Shown in pieces: positions 10,404 to 21,400 of a stretch of 39,794 nucleotides of DNA; positions within the stretch are counted from its first letter, which is position 1; each line of letters begins with the position of its first letter. Location: contig LWCA01000211.1 in assembly GCA_001642005.1 (NCBI GenBank), positions 1 through 39,794 of the forward strand, given 5' to 3'. A program made the translations under genes and the position numbers. Source of the DNA: Intoshia linei (taxonomy: Eukaryota > Orthonectida > Rhopaluridae). The notes under the pieces are model-generated. The model was not told the DNA's origin, ran no database searches, and saw only the letters and a program-made list of their open reading frames with translations.

Positions 10404-13400
10404 TTAATCGGTATAAACATATTCGTCAGATGAAATTTTAGAATTTTGATTATCACATTCACTATCATACTCGTCACTGCTGCTGGAAGGTTCAGACACC
10501 GGTGGCGTTTTAGTTGTGACAATTTCGTGAGCTTTTACATGAATCTATAAAATATTATATAATTTAAAATGTTAAAATAATTTACTGTCAATGGAACTGA
10601 TACATCCAAATCAAAATAAGAATCTGATCGAACATGAACTGTGTAGAAATAATTTCCAGGTTTGGATTGAGCGTACAGTTTCAATTGATACTATGAAAAG
10701 TTATTTCAAAAAAAGTTTTAATTACTTCATTCTGTGTATAAAGAGAATCAATTAACAAAGGTATGGTGGATATTAATTGGTTTTTAGTGTCGGCAATGTA
10801 TAAATACCAATTTTCTTTTTTAACATCTGGGTAATACGGGCAATGGACTATATGTTTTTTAATTTCTGATTTGTTGGCAGATGTCTTAATTTCGTTTAAT
10901 TCTTCTTGTAGTTTTTTCCATTCTTCGTCTTCGTTATACGTTGTTTCTAGGTTAACCTGATCTGTTGTATTTTTTTCAGAATTTTGCTTCTAATGTTATA
11001 TAATTAGACTAAATAATCAAGAAATATACCCTTTTTTTTAATGTTGCTTTTTCATTGTCCTAAAAACAATTAAAACGTTTGAAAAAATTACAGAGTACCT
11101 CAACTTCAAATAATTTTGTTTTCAAGTCGACTCTACTTAAATTTACAACAACTGTAACCATTGAATTGACGGTTACAGATTGATCCACGTCGCCAATAAC
11201 TATAATAACATGAAAAATAAAAATTGAAAATAAACCTTTATAATGGGCTTCCATAGATATGAACGGCATTCGCCCCATAACATATTCCACGTCTTGAAAT
11301 TGCTCAGGAGTGAGAAAAGACAAAAGTTTTGCTCGTTTTTTTTGGGGTAAATTGATATAATGGTCTAAACTGCGGATAAAAACATCACCAATATGCAATC
11401 TCCGAATATTATTTGGCGTGAGATATGGCAATTGAAGCATTGTTCCGTATGATTCCGGTATAGCTTGAACTGCCATTTTAGAAAATTTAATTAAATTTTC
11501 AAAAGTTTCTAATTTTGGCGGTCTCGGAACATGACCCGTTTTGGCAAAAGACGTTAAATCACATAAGATTGTAATTGCTTCTTGAACGAGTGTTGTTATT
11601 TTTTTAACTACTATAGTTTTATCTTCTTCTAAATAATCTTCCAAGTAGTTTCTGTGTAAATGAGCATAAATAAGAGACCTGGCTTTAACACTGTACGGGT
11701 GGTTAAAAGGTTTCGTTTTTACATTTGCATTTATTTCATTGTAAAGTTTTATCAACTAAATTTTTAAAATACATTAAATATTTAGTTAAATTTATGTACA
11801 TCTTAAATTTAAATGAAAAAAGTGTAAACCTTTGGTATTAAAATGTTATCGCTTTGTCTATTTGATATTTGCGAATTGTAATATCTATTAAATTCAAAGG
11901 AACCGGAAATAATAACAATTACTCCTAAAAAACATGAACAAGTAAAAATTCAACCAAACTTTTGAGAGCAACATTAGACGTTAAATTGAAAAAACAGTAA
12001 AATAATCGATATGTATCTTGAAGCAAAACCTTTCCACTTTCTTTCTTTCTTTTGTTCCACCATAGCACCTTGTATTTAAATTATTTAAGTCTTACAATTT
12101 TTACAATAATAAGTGGCATACAAATGAGAAACAGCACTGCATAGACCAGCAAAACCTATATTTATTACATCAGTAGACACGTGTATTAGTATTTGTTATG
12201 TATAATTACGTAAACTTCATTGTTGGCATCAATGAGCCATTTTGGTAATGCAACTCCGAAAGTCATAACTAGTGTAAATAATTAACATATTAAAAGGTCA
12301 AAAATACCTCCAGGGCCATCTGGGTTACCATATTCTGCCCAATTTTCTCGGTCAGATTTTTTAGTTAATCTAGGTTTAATTTACAACTAATCCATTACTA
12401 TTATTACGCTTTGTAAGCTTTAGCTATTTGTAAAAATTTATCGTTGCTCTTGTCTTCTAATTTGTCTGGGTGGTAGATCAGACTCAATTTTCGGTAAGCA
12501 TCTTTTACGACAGTGACATTTGAACCCTATTAAAAAATCAAATAAAATATTATTATCATTATTTTTCAACGACTTGATTGTATAAATTGGCATTACAAAT
12601 CATTTCAATAATAAATGTTGTTCGTTTGTAAACTTTTTTCTATTTAAATTTAACAATTTTTTAGGTAATGAACTTAGATTTTTGTGATGTACCAGTGAGA
12701 TCACTGCCACAGTGGAAACATTATTATACAAAAATTATTATAATCATTGCATTGTGTAATGCAGGGGTTCCCAAACATATTTAGTTTACCATCCCCTTTT
12801 TAGCAATATTTTTTTTTGAAGGGTATTTGAAAAAATTATTATAATTATAATTATTAATTAATCATAATTTTTTTGATTCATCTGATTATGAGATATTTCC
12901 GAAGTCGATGTTTAATATTAATGAAAATTATATTTATTACTGTCACTGTTTATCTCAGTGAATTTCAAACTTGCGATAAAAATCTCCCCTTACAACCAAA
13001 AAATGCATCAACGCTCCACCTATATTATATTATTATATACCAGTACTATATCATATTTTTTAAAATCGCCCCCTGGTGTAATTTATTAAATTTTAAATTA
13101 CCGGTGGAATTTGAAGTATTGAATATGGGTCATATTCCACAAAATCACTGCTGAAATCGCTAATGTAATGAGTTCCAAATATGACCAAAAGCCAAGAAAG
13201 AGTAAGTATAATGGTTCTAAATAGACAATACAAATAGGAATGATATTTTAAATTTACTTAAAATAATGAATGCTTTCACAAGTAAACGGTTCCCTGTGAG
13301 GTGTTTTGCATACATTTAACTTTTTCGTTTTTGCAATGCTTGTCTCAGTTTTGTTATTTTAATAAAATAAAAGGGGCACTTACTGCAGCAATATTAATAC

Positions 13401-15183
13401 GCTAGAAATACCAACTGGGAACCGCTAACATGAATTTAATTTATATAGTATGAGTTTACAAGTCAAAAAATATACCTAGTAATACGTTTCCTACGTTCCT
13501 TTTTAAGGAAATTAACAAATGAAGGAAATTTTTCCTTATTTTTGCAATCTTGACATTTGCAAATCTTTTTCCGTATATTTTTTTCTGAAATAATATTTAA
13601 TGTCGCAGGATTATTTTTGAACATTATATTTCATTAACATAAATATGAAAAATTTAATATACTACAGCGAATCGAACTCACCCGAAAATTTTTCATAAAC
13701 GTAGTGTCATAGCCCTAGCCACCTCTCTAAGGCTCTTGGTTTAACATTTTAAATTTAACACACATGATAGTTATGATATTCAAGAATAGAAGTTTTTTAA
13801 TGCTCAATTTGAAAAAAGGAGATCTCATTTTAGAAACATTTCGTCAATGCCTGAAGAATGTATATACTATAGCAGGGGTGTACAACCTTTCCACCAATTC
13901 AGCCACAATTCTACTTTTCTCATTGATACTACGGCCGCACAAAAATACTTCGACATTAAACAAGTTTACTCTGGACCTAAATTTTAGGTCTAATAAAATA
14001 ATTTTCTTTAAATTTTAATATCAGCAAGTTTTAATTAATAATTTTCAATTAAAATTAATCCTTAATTCACTCATATAAATTAATACCATATTTGTCATTT
14101 ATCTGAATCGAAATAAATAGTAATAGTAGGATTAATGCAGTGCTTCTCATGGGGGTGACTGGTTACCCCAAGGGGTGAATACGAAAATTTAGATGATTGT
14201 AGGCGAATTACAATTTTCAATATATTTCATTAAATCATCCAATTTAATATAATCTTATGAGAAAAAACCAAAATTTTACTAAGGAAGAAATCCTTTTTTA
14301 CCAACTCTTAAGGAAAAAAATTCCATTTACCTAATTTTTAGATCAATAATTCTTCTGACTAATTCCATTAGAAAAAACCTGATTTAAAAAAAATTTGAAA
14401 AATCTCCTTTTACTAATATTTTTTTAAAAAAAACATTAATCATTAATTTTTCGGAAATAATTAATAATAATTTGACAACAGAAAAAAGTTCCATTAAAAA
14501 CCGATTTGTTGATACATTAGAGTGGAAGACATAAAAAAAGATATCAGTGACTGCCTTGATTTTGTGTGCCCTTCGCTAACATTTGAGAAACTGGGGCAAA
14601 GTCAAGAATGTAACTTTTTGATTAAAATATTTTAAATAGACCTTGAATAAAATCTCATTTGAACTTTTCAATTTGAAGTGAAATGATATATTGTATTATG
14701 ATCAGATGTGTTGCCCACGGCCGCACATAAACGCTCTCACTGCCGTACGTTGTCCACCCTTGGTCCATAGTCTCTCTATAATTCGCCAATCCTCTCATAT
14801 TTATATTTTGCATAGATTTTTGGAAGCGTTTATTTTATTAATAAGGGAACCATATCAAAATATATATTATAGCCATTACAACATAATGTATTTGATATTA
14901 ACAACTAAATTTACTTTATATATAATATATGGTAATAGTTTATCTAATATACCAAGTTGCAGCATTGGCGAACTAGAGAGAGACAAAACACTCAGTTCAG
15001 AAGAACATATTATATTTAGTTGGTTATACATTGTACTCCATTGTTACTTTTAAAAAAATTAAAAATACCTTCTTCTGTAACTTTGGGCCAAAAATAATAC
15101 GTACATGGAATTAGGAATAACGTGAAAAATGAAATTGTAAATAATACAAAAATATCTCCCTTTTCATCAAATTCAAATTTCAT
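10404..15183 (-). CDS. SEC63: SEC63, ER translocon J-domain protein, 15 exons
   Basis: Exons in reading order are 15183-15069, 13584-13476, 13216-13102, 12526-12408, 12369-12308, 12268-12210, 12155-12105, 12068-11960, 11924-11830, 11755-11236, 11199-11099, 11059-11030, 10989-10726, 10690-10586 and 10544-10404, giving 664 residues. SEC63 recruits the Hsp70 BiP to the SEC61 channel. Seen are TM1 with the family motif PCTYYFWP, a lumenal or loop CKCQDC cluster, TM2 (about 76-93) and EYDPYSIL leading into the J domain with HPD at 132-134. These are followed by WAEYGNPDGPG, TM3 (about 194-212), the DNILIP and HPYSVKAR motifs of the Sec63 domain, and a C-terminal beta-sandwich with WYLYIADTKNQ and PGNYFYTVHVRSDSY. 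Most introns are 35-54 nt. The three long ones (1.48 kb, 575 nt, 259 nt) include MITEs. Intron 10 (36 nt) stays in frame if retained. The acidic tail is much shorter than in vertebrates. Confidence 0.96.
12763..13075. mobile_element. hAT-type MITE in SEC63 intron 3
   Basis: The left end is CAGGGGTTCCCAAAC and the right end is ...CGCCCCCTG. The flanks are GTGTAATG (12755-12762) and GTGTAATT (13076-13083), a 7-of-8 target duplication. The terminal match beyond CAGGGG is poor. The element is 313 bp, AT-rich and lacks a meaningful open frame. It accounts for most of this intron. Confidence 0.65.
13283..13428. repeat. possible short hAT-type MITE in SEC63 intron 2
   Basis: aacggttccctgtgaggtg at about 13284 and actgggaaccgct at about 13416-13428 form an inverted pair (A/GCGGTTCCC...GGGAACCGCT). 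No convincing target duplication was found, so the limits are approximate. Confidence 0.4.
13666..13735 (-). other. tRNA-like (A-box/B-box) remnant, possibly SINE-derived
   Basis: Read on the minus strand, TGGCTAGGGC (13721-13712) resembles an RNA polymerase III A box. GTTCGATTC (13677-13669) is an exact B-box core, at tRNA-like spacing. A T-arm (GGTGA-GTTCGAT-TCGCT) and a D-arm-like pairing (GTGGC/GACAC, one mismatch) can be drawn, but no clean anticodon or acceptor stem. It lies in SEC63 intron 1 on the coding strand. It is probably a decayed tRNA or SINE fragment, not a working tRNA. Confidence 0.3.
13873..14762. mobile_element. hAT-type element (CAGGGGTGTACAACC ends) in SEC63 intron 1
   Basis: The left end is CAGGGGTGTACAACC and the right end, reverse-complemented, is CAAGGGTGGACAACG. 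Subterminal GGCCGCACA occurs near both ends (about 13932 and 14720). The flanks TACTATAG and GTCCATAG share only 5 of 8 bases, so the duplication is weak. At 890 bp it is longer than the other copies, partly because it seems to contain another hAT left end (CAGTGCTTCTCATGGGGGTGAC, from 14138) with family A-like interior. No transposase frame is present. Confidence 0.6.
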
Positions 15184-17477
15184 AGTACAACCAGTAAGAT
15201 GTACAATATAGTATCAATTTTTGTTTATTCAATAACGTTAAGGGATACAGATAGTGTTTCTTAGCAGTTTATTTAGTTTTTATTCTCTAAAATTTTCCAT
15301 TTTTTAAATTGTATTGAGACAATATTATTGACACATATTTTCAATCCAATGATTACATTTTTTTGAACCAGTATTATGCATCATGAATCATGGTTCATTA
15401 ATTAAAATATGTTTTTATTTGATTAGTGTTTTTAGGTTTCCATTAGTACATTAGTGATTTGCAAAAAATTCGTTCACATTTTTCAAAATATTTCTTTGCT
15501 TTTCAACCTTTATAAAAAATTTTTATTGCCGTTTTGACAATTATATTATATAATTTTGAAGATTTTATTTTTGCATTCTCATAACAAACTATACATTTTT
15601 GAAATTTTTCATGGCCCTAAATAACCGAAATCTTCAATTGAATTTATTAAACGACAAACGTAATAAAATTTTTTATTCAAAATGAGAAGGCATTTGTTCA
15701 ATATTTTAAAAGTTATTTTAAATTTTTCATACATAAAAATTGCCATTAATCGCACTCAAACCTACCGCCGGACTCGATACTACCAAGTGATGCCAATCCA
15801 GTTGTGGATTCGAGACAGTTTTTTTATAAATAAACAGGTTAATTCATTAATTAATACAGCGTTTCCCAAATGCCGGTCCGCGGATCAGTACTGGTCCGTG
15901 AAAATTTTTTATCGGTCCGCCAAATAATTGTGAAAAAATGTTTACTAATGTTGCATATTAATTTCGCTTTAATTATCCGCGATAAATTTTATATTTTATT
16001 ACCTTTCGCTGTGAAAAAAGTGTGAGAACTCTTGAATGAATGTAAATTTTTAAATTTTAGGTCACCCAATACCCCTCAATATGATAATAAAATAAATATA
16101 TCTAGTAATGTCATTGACTCAATTTTTTGTCATTAAATAATTGAATGGAACTGTAGTTGAATGACATTTTGTATGTAAGTTTAATTAGCAATTTTAAAAT
16201 AAACTGAAATTTTCGTTGATTTAATTGATCCATTTTAAATGATTTAACATTTAATATATTTGACTGAAATATTTTTATAAATTATGATATAAAATTAAGC
16301 CGCATTATAAATATTAATAATTGTCGTATACCAAATGGATGTCAAAAAACATTTTTAACTACTTTAATGTTTCATTTTTAAAAAGTATCTTTTTTTACAT
16401 TAATTTTACTTTGAATCAGCTTCAAAACGATTTATTATCTTGGAATACATGTTAGATTAACATTTTTAGATGAACAAAAATAATGTTTCAGTTATCCAAA
16501 TTTTTTTTACAAAAGAAAAATCCAATTTTATCAACTTCAGATTAGTACCATAATAGTTACGATTACATACATTGAAATTTTTTAATATAATTTAAAATAC
16601 ACAAGTTATGAAAATTAAAAAATTATCTTTAAAATCTTGATAAATTGAGTATAAAATATTAAATATTAGGTAATATTACTAACAAGTTATTGATTACTAT
16701 ACAGAAAGCCATAATTATATCGCTTTAAAAATAGATGACTGAACTGAATATTAACCATCAAAATATATTAGCCAGGTGTTATTTATTTTTTACAATCATT
16801 TGTTTATTTATTTTTAACTTTCGTGGCGTCTCTAACCCTTTCAATTACTCTTCGATATCAATATTTTCTAAATTATGAATTGTCAAAGTTCTGTCAAATT
16901 TGAGATACTTGATTTTCTTGAACAATTTAATTGGTCTTGCGTCCAATCCCGTGCTCGTGTTTGTTTAGATTTGAATATAAGATAATGAATTAAATTTTAA
17001 TGAATAATAATGAAAAATGATAAAACTAATGACATAAATATATCGTAAAAGTAGTGATATTTGTTAATTAGTATTCATTTTAATTTATTTAATTAGAGTA
17101 AAGATGCAACAAGCATATACATAAATGTAGTGTACGAAATAATATTTTTGAGCATACATCAAAAGTGACAATTAAGGAACATGTAACAATTAGTATAATT
17201 GCATTGACATGAATTTTAAATGGAAAAACTTTAGAGAATAGTAAAATAATATTAAAATGAATAAAATTTAAAAATAACAATCATTAAATGATTTTTACGA
17301 GGAATAGAGGAAGAAGTTAATGGTAGTTTAATAAAATGAATAAGATACAAACATTGAAATCAAAATATTTAAAAATCAATGAATCTTGTTTTTCTGTTAA
17401 TTCCGTCGTGTAAAATGATTATTTTAGCTGTTGGTTTGTCCTTTCCTTAGGGATTGTTCGTTGTAAAAGATTTTATT
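15184..17477. other. intergenic region with a solitary hAT-like left end
   Basis: This 2.3 kb stretch between the SEC63 start and the next gene has no supported exon. At 15857 CAGCGTTTCCCAAATGCCGGTCCGCGG is a good hAT-type terminus after AATTAATA, but no matching right end was found. The acceptor-like tract gtcctttccttag ends at 17450, 27 nt before the next ATG, and could mark a 5' UTR intron or trans-splice site. Confidence 0.5.
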
Positions 17478-18287
17478 ATGTGTAAACTATTTTGTTGTAT
17501 ATTTAACAAATGTATGAAAAAATTGGATTCGCAAATGTTTTCCAAGCAAGAATTGGCTGAGAAAAAAGTGTCTGCCGGTGTAATTAACTTTACCGACAAT
17601 TGTCCAAAGTTGGGTGAAAGTTATACGGATGAAATTATTAAACATGCACCAAAAATCAAATTGTACAGACCACCAGATTTGTCAGTGTATACGTACATGA
17701 ATATGGAAAGAGAAGAAAAAGTGATTAGAGCGCCCACGTTATCGAAGAAACCACCAGGCCAATTTATAGATAAATATAAACAAAATAAATGTCTAGATAA
17801 AGCAAAGTCATGCCATGACATTGCTGAGCAAGGGTTTAAAAGTGAAATTACTCAAATTCTCTATAATCAGATTGACGAAATGGATGGTTTAGGAAGATTC
17901 AGACGCAGGTCTAGAATTTACAAAAAAAACAAAATTAATAGTCGAAAATTAAGTTTTAATGATGAATTTGTGTGTCCTCGCGAATCTTTTATGAATAAAT
18001 ATTTTAAAGTTTTCTACGATAAAATGAAATTCAGGTATTCAAAAGTTAAAAATATGCATCATTATTCACGGCGATCGGATGAATCAACCTCTCAGTCATT
18101 GCTCGAATCTTCTACAAATTTTAGTGATACAAATACTACTACGGAATTGTCAGTCGAGGTCGAAACCATGTCGAATAATTCAAAAGATGAAAACACTGCG
18201 TACACTTCCAGCACAAATTCATTTTTGGCACATCTAAGTTCACTTACTTCTTTCAAATCAGATACAACAGTTAGCATTGAGCGTTAA
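17478..18287 (+). CDS. orphan protein with cysteine-rich, probably acylated N-terminus
   Basis: I do not recognise this gene. It has 269 residues in one exon from ATG 17478 to TAA 18287. I chose this start because upstream codons in frame lack an earlier ATG and a strong splice acceptor (tttccttag) ends at 17450. The N-terminus MCKLFCCIFNKCMKKL clusters cysteines with basic residues, a pattern seen in palmitoylated peripheral membrane proteins; that role is inferred. The middle is charged, with RPPDL, KKPPGQF and FRRRSRIYKKNK. The last 70 or so residues are rich in Ser, Thr, Asn and Glu and look disordered. There is no signal peptide and no membrane helix. Base composition and codon use look like the neighbouring genes, and AASS starts about 180 bp downstream on the same strand. 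Confidence 0.62.
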   Translation: MCKLFCCIFNKCMKKLDSQMFSKQELAEKKVSAGVINFTDNCPKLGESYTDEIIKHAPKIKLYRPPDLSVYTYMNMEREEKVIRAPTLSKKPPGQFIDKYKQNKCLDKAKSCHDIAEQGFKSEITQILYNQIDEMDGLGRFRRRSRIYKKNKINSRKLSFNDEFVCPRESFMNKYFKVFYDKMKFRYSKVKNMHHYSRRSDESTSQSLLESSTNFSDTNTTTELSVEVETMSNNSKDENTAYTSSTNSFLAHLSSLTSFKSDTTVSIER

Positions 18288-18468
18288 TCTCTTTATAGAC
18301 CGGAATGCAGAAGATTTCCAGTGATAGAAACAGAATGTTGTCACGACGCCACCAGAAATACAATTTTATCCAAATTGTATACATAATGAAAATAATCATT
18401 GAAAGTTTTCCAAAAATATATTACACAAAAATATTAAAAGAGTAGTTCAGTGATTGATCTTACATATC

Positions 18469-21400
18469 ATGTTTAAATCCATCTTTAATTGCAATAAAAA
18501 ATTATATTCATGTGTATTGAATTCATTTCGACGCTATCAATTGGCTATAAGACGTGAAGATAATTCAGAGTGGGAAAGAAGAGCGCCGTTATCTCCCGAT
18601 CATGTCAAACAGTTGGTTTCTGAAGGAATCAAAGTTACAATCCAACCGTCAAATCGGCGTGTTTATACCACCGAAGCGTATGTCAAGGCTGGTGCTCAAG
18701 TCAAAGAAAATTTACAAGACATTCCCGTCATTATTGGAGTTAAAGATGCGCCAGTTGATTTAATCTTACCAAATAAGACGTATGCATTTTTTTCGCACAC
18801 TCATAAAGCCCAACGAAGCGGTATGCCATTACTGGATACAATGATAGAGAAAAATTGCAGGTTAATTGATTATGAAAGAATGATAGACGACACGGGTAAA
18901 AGATTGGTTGCATTTGGTAAGTTTGCAGGTGTATCGGGAATGATCAATATTTTGCACGGGTTAGGCTTACGACTCTTGTATTTAGGTTATCACACACCAT
19001 TCATGTACATTGGACCCACCCAAACATATTCCAGCACATACAGCCTACAACAGGCTGTCAGAGAAGCTGGGTACGAAATTTCACTTGGAAACATGCCGAA
19101 AGCTCTAGGACCTCTTATTTTTGTTTTTACCGGTAGTGGTAATGTGTCTCAAGGTGCAATGGAGGTGTTTGAGAATTTTCCATATGAGATTATTGAACCT
19201 CACGATCTTAAATACATTTCAAAGCATGGCTGCAGCAATAAATTGTATTGCTGTACTGTAAGTAGAAAAGATCATTTAATTAAAAAAAACGGATCTCCAT
19301 ATAGTGATACTGACTACAATTCAAATTCGTCCAGTTACGTTAGCAATTTCAGTACACATATTGCTCCGTACGCAACATGCATTATAAATGGCATTTATTG
19401 GGAAAGTAACTCTCCACGTCTTTTGACCATAGCAGACGCAAAAACTCTATTTATTAACCGGAGTAAAGACCATAATGTTTCAATGGAATCCGATTTACCT
19501 CATCGCCTATTGGCTATATCCGATATTACCGCTGATCCAGGAGGTTCAATAGAATTTATGGAAGGTATTTATTTTGTCATTTTATTTGTCTTGCGAAATG
19601 TAAAATTTATGTAAAATAAATGCTTCCATTTTAGAATGTACTACTATAGATAAACCATTTTGTTTGTATGACGCCGAGAATCACAAAGACTATGAAAGGT
19701 AAAGTAAAGATTTTTATATAATTAACATTTAATTTTAGTTTTAAAGGTGATGGCGTTTTGATTTGCTCAATTGATAATATGCCGACACAATTACCACATG
19801 AATCGACTAATTTTTTTGGCTCTTTATTGCTCCCATATATCAAAGAAATTGTCAGTATTTATAGACGTAATAATATATTTAAATTAGGTTCAGTCTGATG
19901 CAACTACTGCATTCGATAAATTCAACGTTTCCAATGCTATCAAAGGCGTAATTTTATGTTTTCAAAAAAGTTATAATTTAGTTTTTAGGCTGTGATATGC
20001 TCTAACGGCAGATTAACCGACAATTATCAATACATTTCTGATTTAAGGTTCAAAGAAAGGTAACTTATTAATTGATTTTTAAATGCATTAACAGGCTTAA
20101 TTGCTGCTACCAGTAACATAATTTATTAACAAATAAATCCCACTTTTATCACGGCGGATAGGTAATAAATTATAAAATTTATCGCGAATCACTAATGTGA
20201 TATTATTAGGCACATTACAAAATTTTGATAAAAAACGTAATAAATTGACTTAATTAGTAAATTAATTTTTCCAAAAATTATTTGGTACCTCATTTTTTCA
20301 AATTAAGCATTAAAATTTGTATTCTTGAATATCATACCTATTTTGTGTTGAATTTAAAATTTCAAGTCAAGAGCCTTAGATAGACTAGGTCTATATGACA
20401 CTACAAATTGTTTTCAACGTTTTTAGGGGCTATTTATTATTTTTACGATATTTTTATTTTCCTCGAACTGGGTAGGTTTGGTTTTGGATATTTGCATGGG
20501 AATCCCTAGTTAACTTGTTTAAATTACAATTTTAGAAATGAATATACATTAAATGGCATGTATATTAAATTCAATATTTATTTTATTCTAAGTTAATCAT
20601 TAACTATTTCTAATTAACACTGAAGCACATATATTGACGTTATACAATTATTATTAAACATACAATAGATTTGGCATTGAAGATTTTTCAGAATTGAATT
20701 TTTCAAGATTAAAAATAATATATTATAGTCATATATCCAGAGCCGTCTTAAGCCACTTTGTGGCTCTGAGCTAAGAAAAGGGCCGGAAGCCTTATTTCAT
20801 TGAGTATTAATAAAAGCATTAAAAAATATTATGTAGGTTTCTAGTAACTTATATTACTACTTTACAACTTAATAGAAAGGTTTTAATGTTTAATATTATC
20901 ATTTGAAACAGTTTTTATGTCAATATATGATGAACATTGTAGAATATATTTTAAATTGAATAATTACCACATTCTTTAAACAATTTTCTTTCTAGCTATT
21001 TGAATTCCCACACTTCAAAACTTATAAACTGTTTCTTAACATATAAATGTAAAGTACTTTTATTAATTTGGGGGCCTTTTTTAATGAGTGGCCCTGGGCT
21101 AAGCCCATATCTATATTAAAATGAATAAAAATTTTATTTTTTATTTTGGGTTTAGGATTAGGAATTTGTTGCTTATAAGATTTAATAAAATCGGATTTTT
21201 CAAGATAATATTGGAAAAAGAGGATATTTTCCTTAAGCATTGGACCAACGCTGTTGGTATATTGGAGTTTTATTTTGGGGTTGGAATGAAAGGTTTTTCT
21301 CATAAAATTTAGTAATTTTATAAGGTTGTGTAAAATCAGATTTTTCAAAAAAATATCGGTAAAGTCAATTTTTCCCTAGAGTTTGAAATGGTATTTTTTA

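Noticed and set aside
12873-13154. 93-residue plus-strand open frame
   Set aside because: It runs antisense over SEC63 exon 3 and the MITE in intron 3.
14691-15053. 120-residue plus-strand open frame
   Set aside because: Its start overlaps the right end of a hAT-type element and it lies antisense in SEC63 intron 1; composition is not protein-like and no family resemblance is visible.
15682-15927. 81-residue plus-strand open frame
   Set aside because: It ends inside the hAT-like terminus at 15857 and shows no spliceable continuation or domain.
21022-21348. 108-residue minus-strand frame as a possible transposase fragment
   Set aside because: It spans the junction of two MITE families and has no catalytic motif; its peptide is typical low-complexity AT-rich noise.
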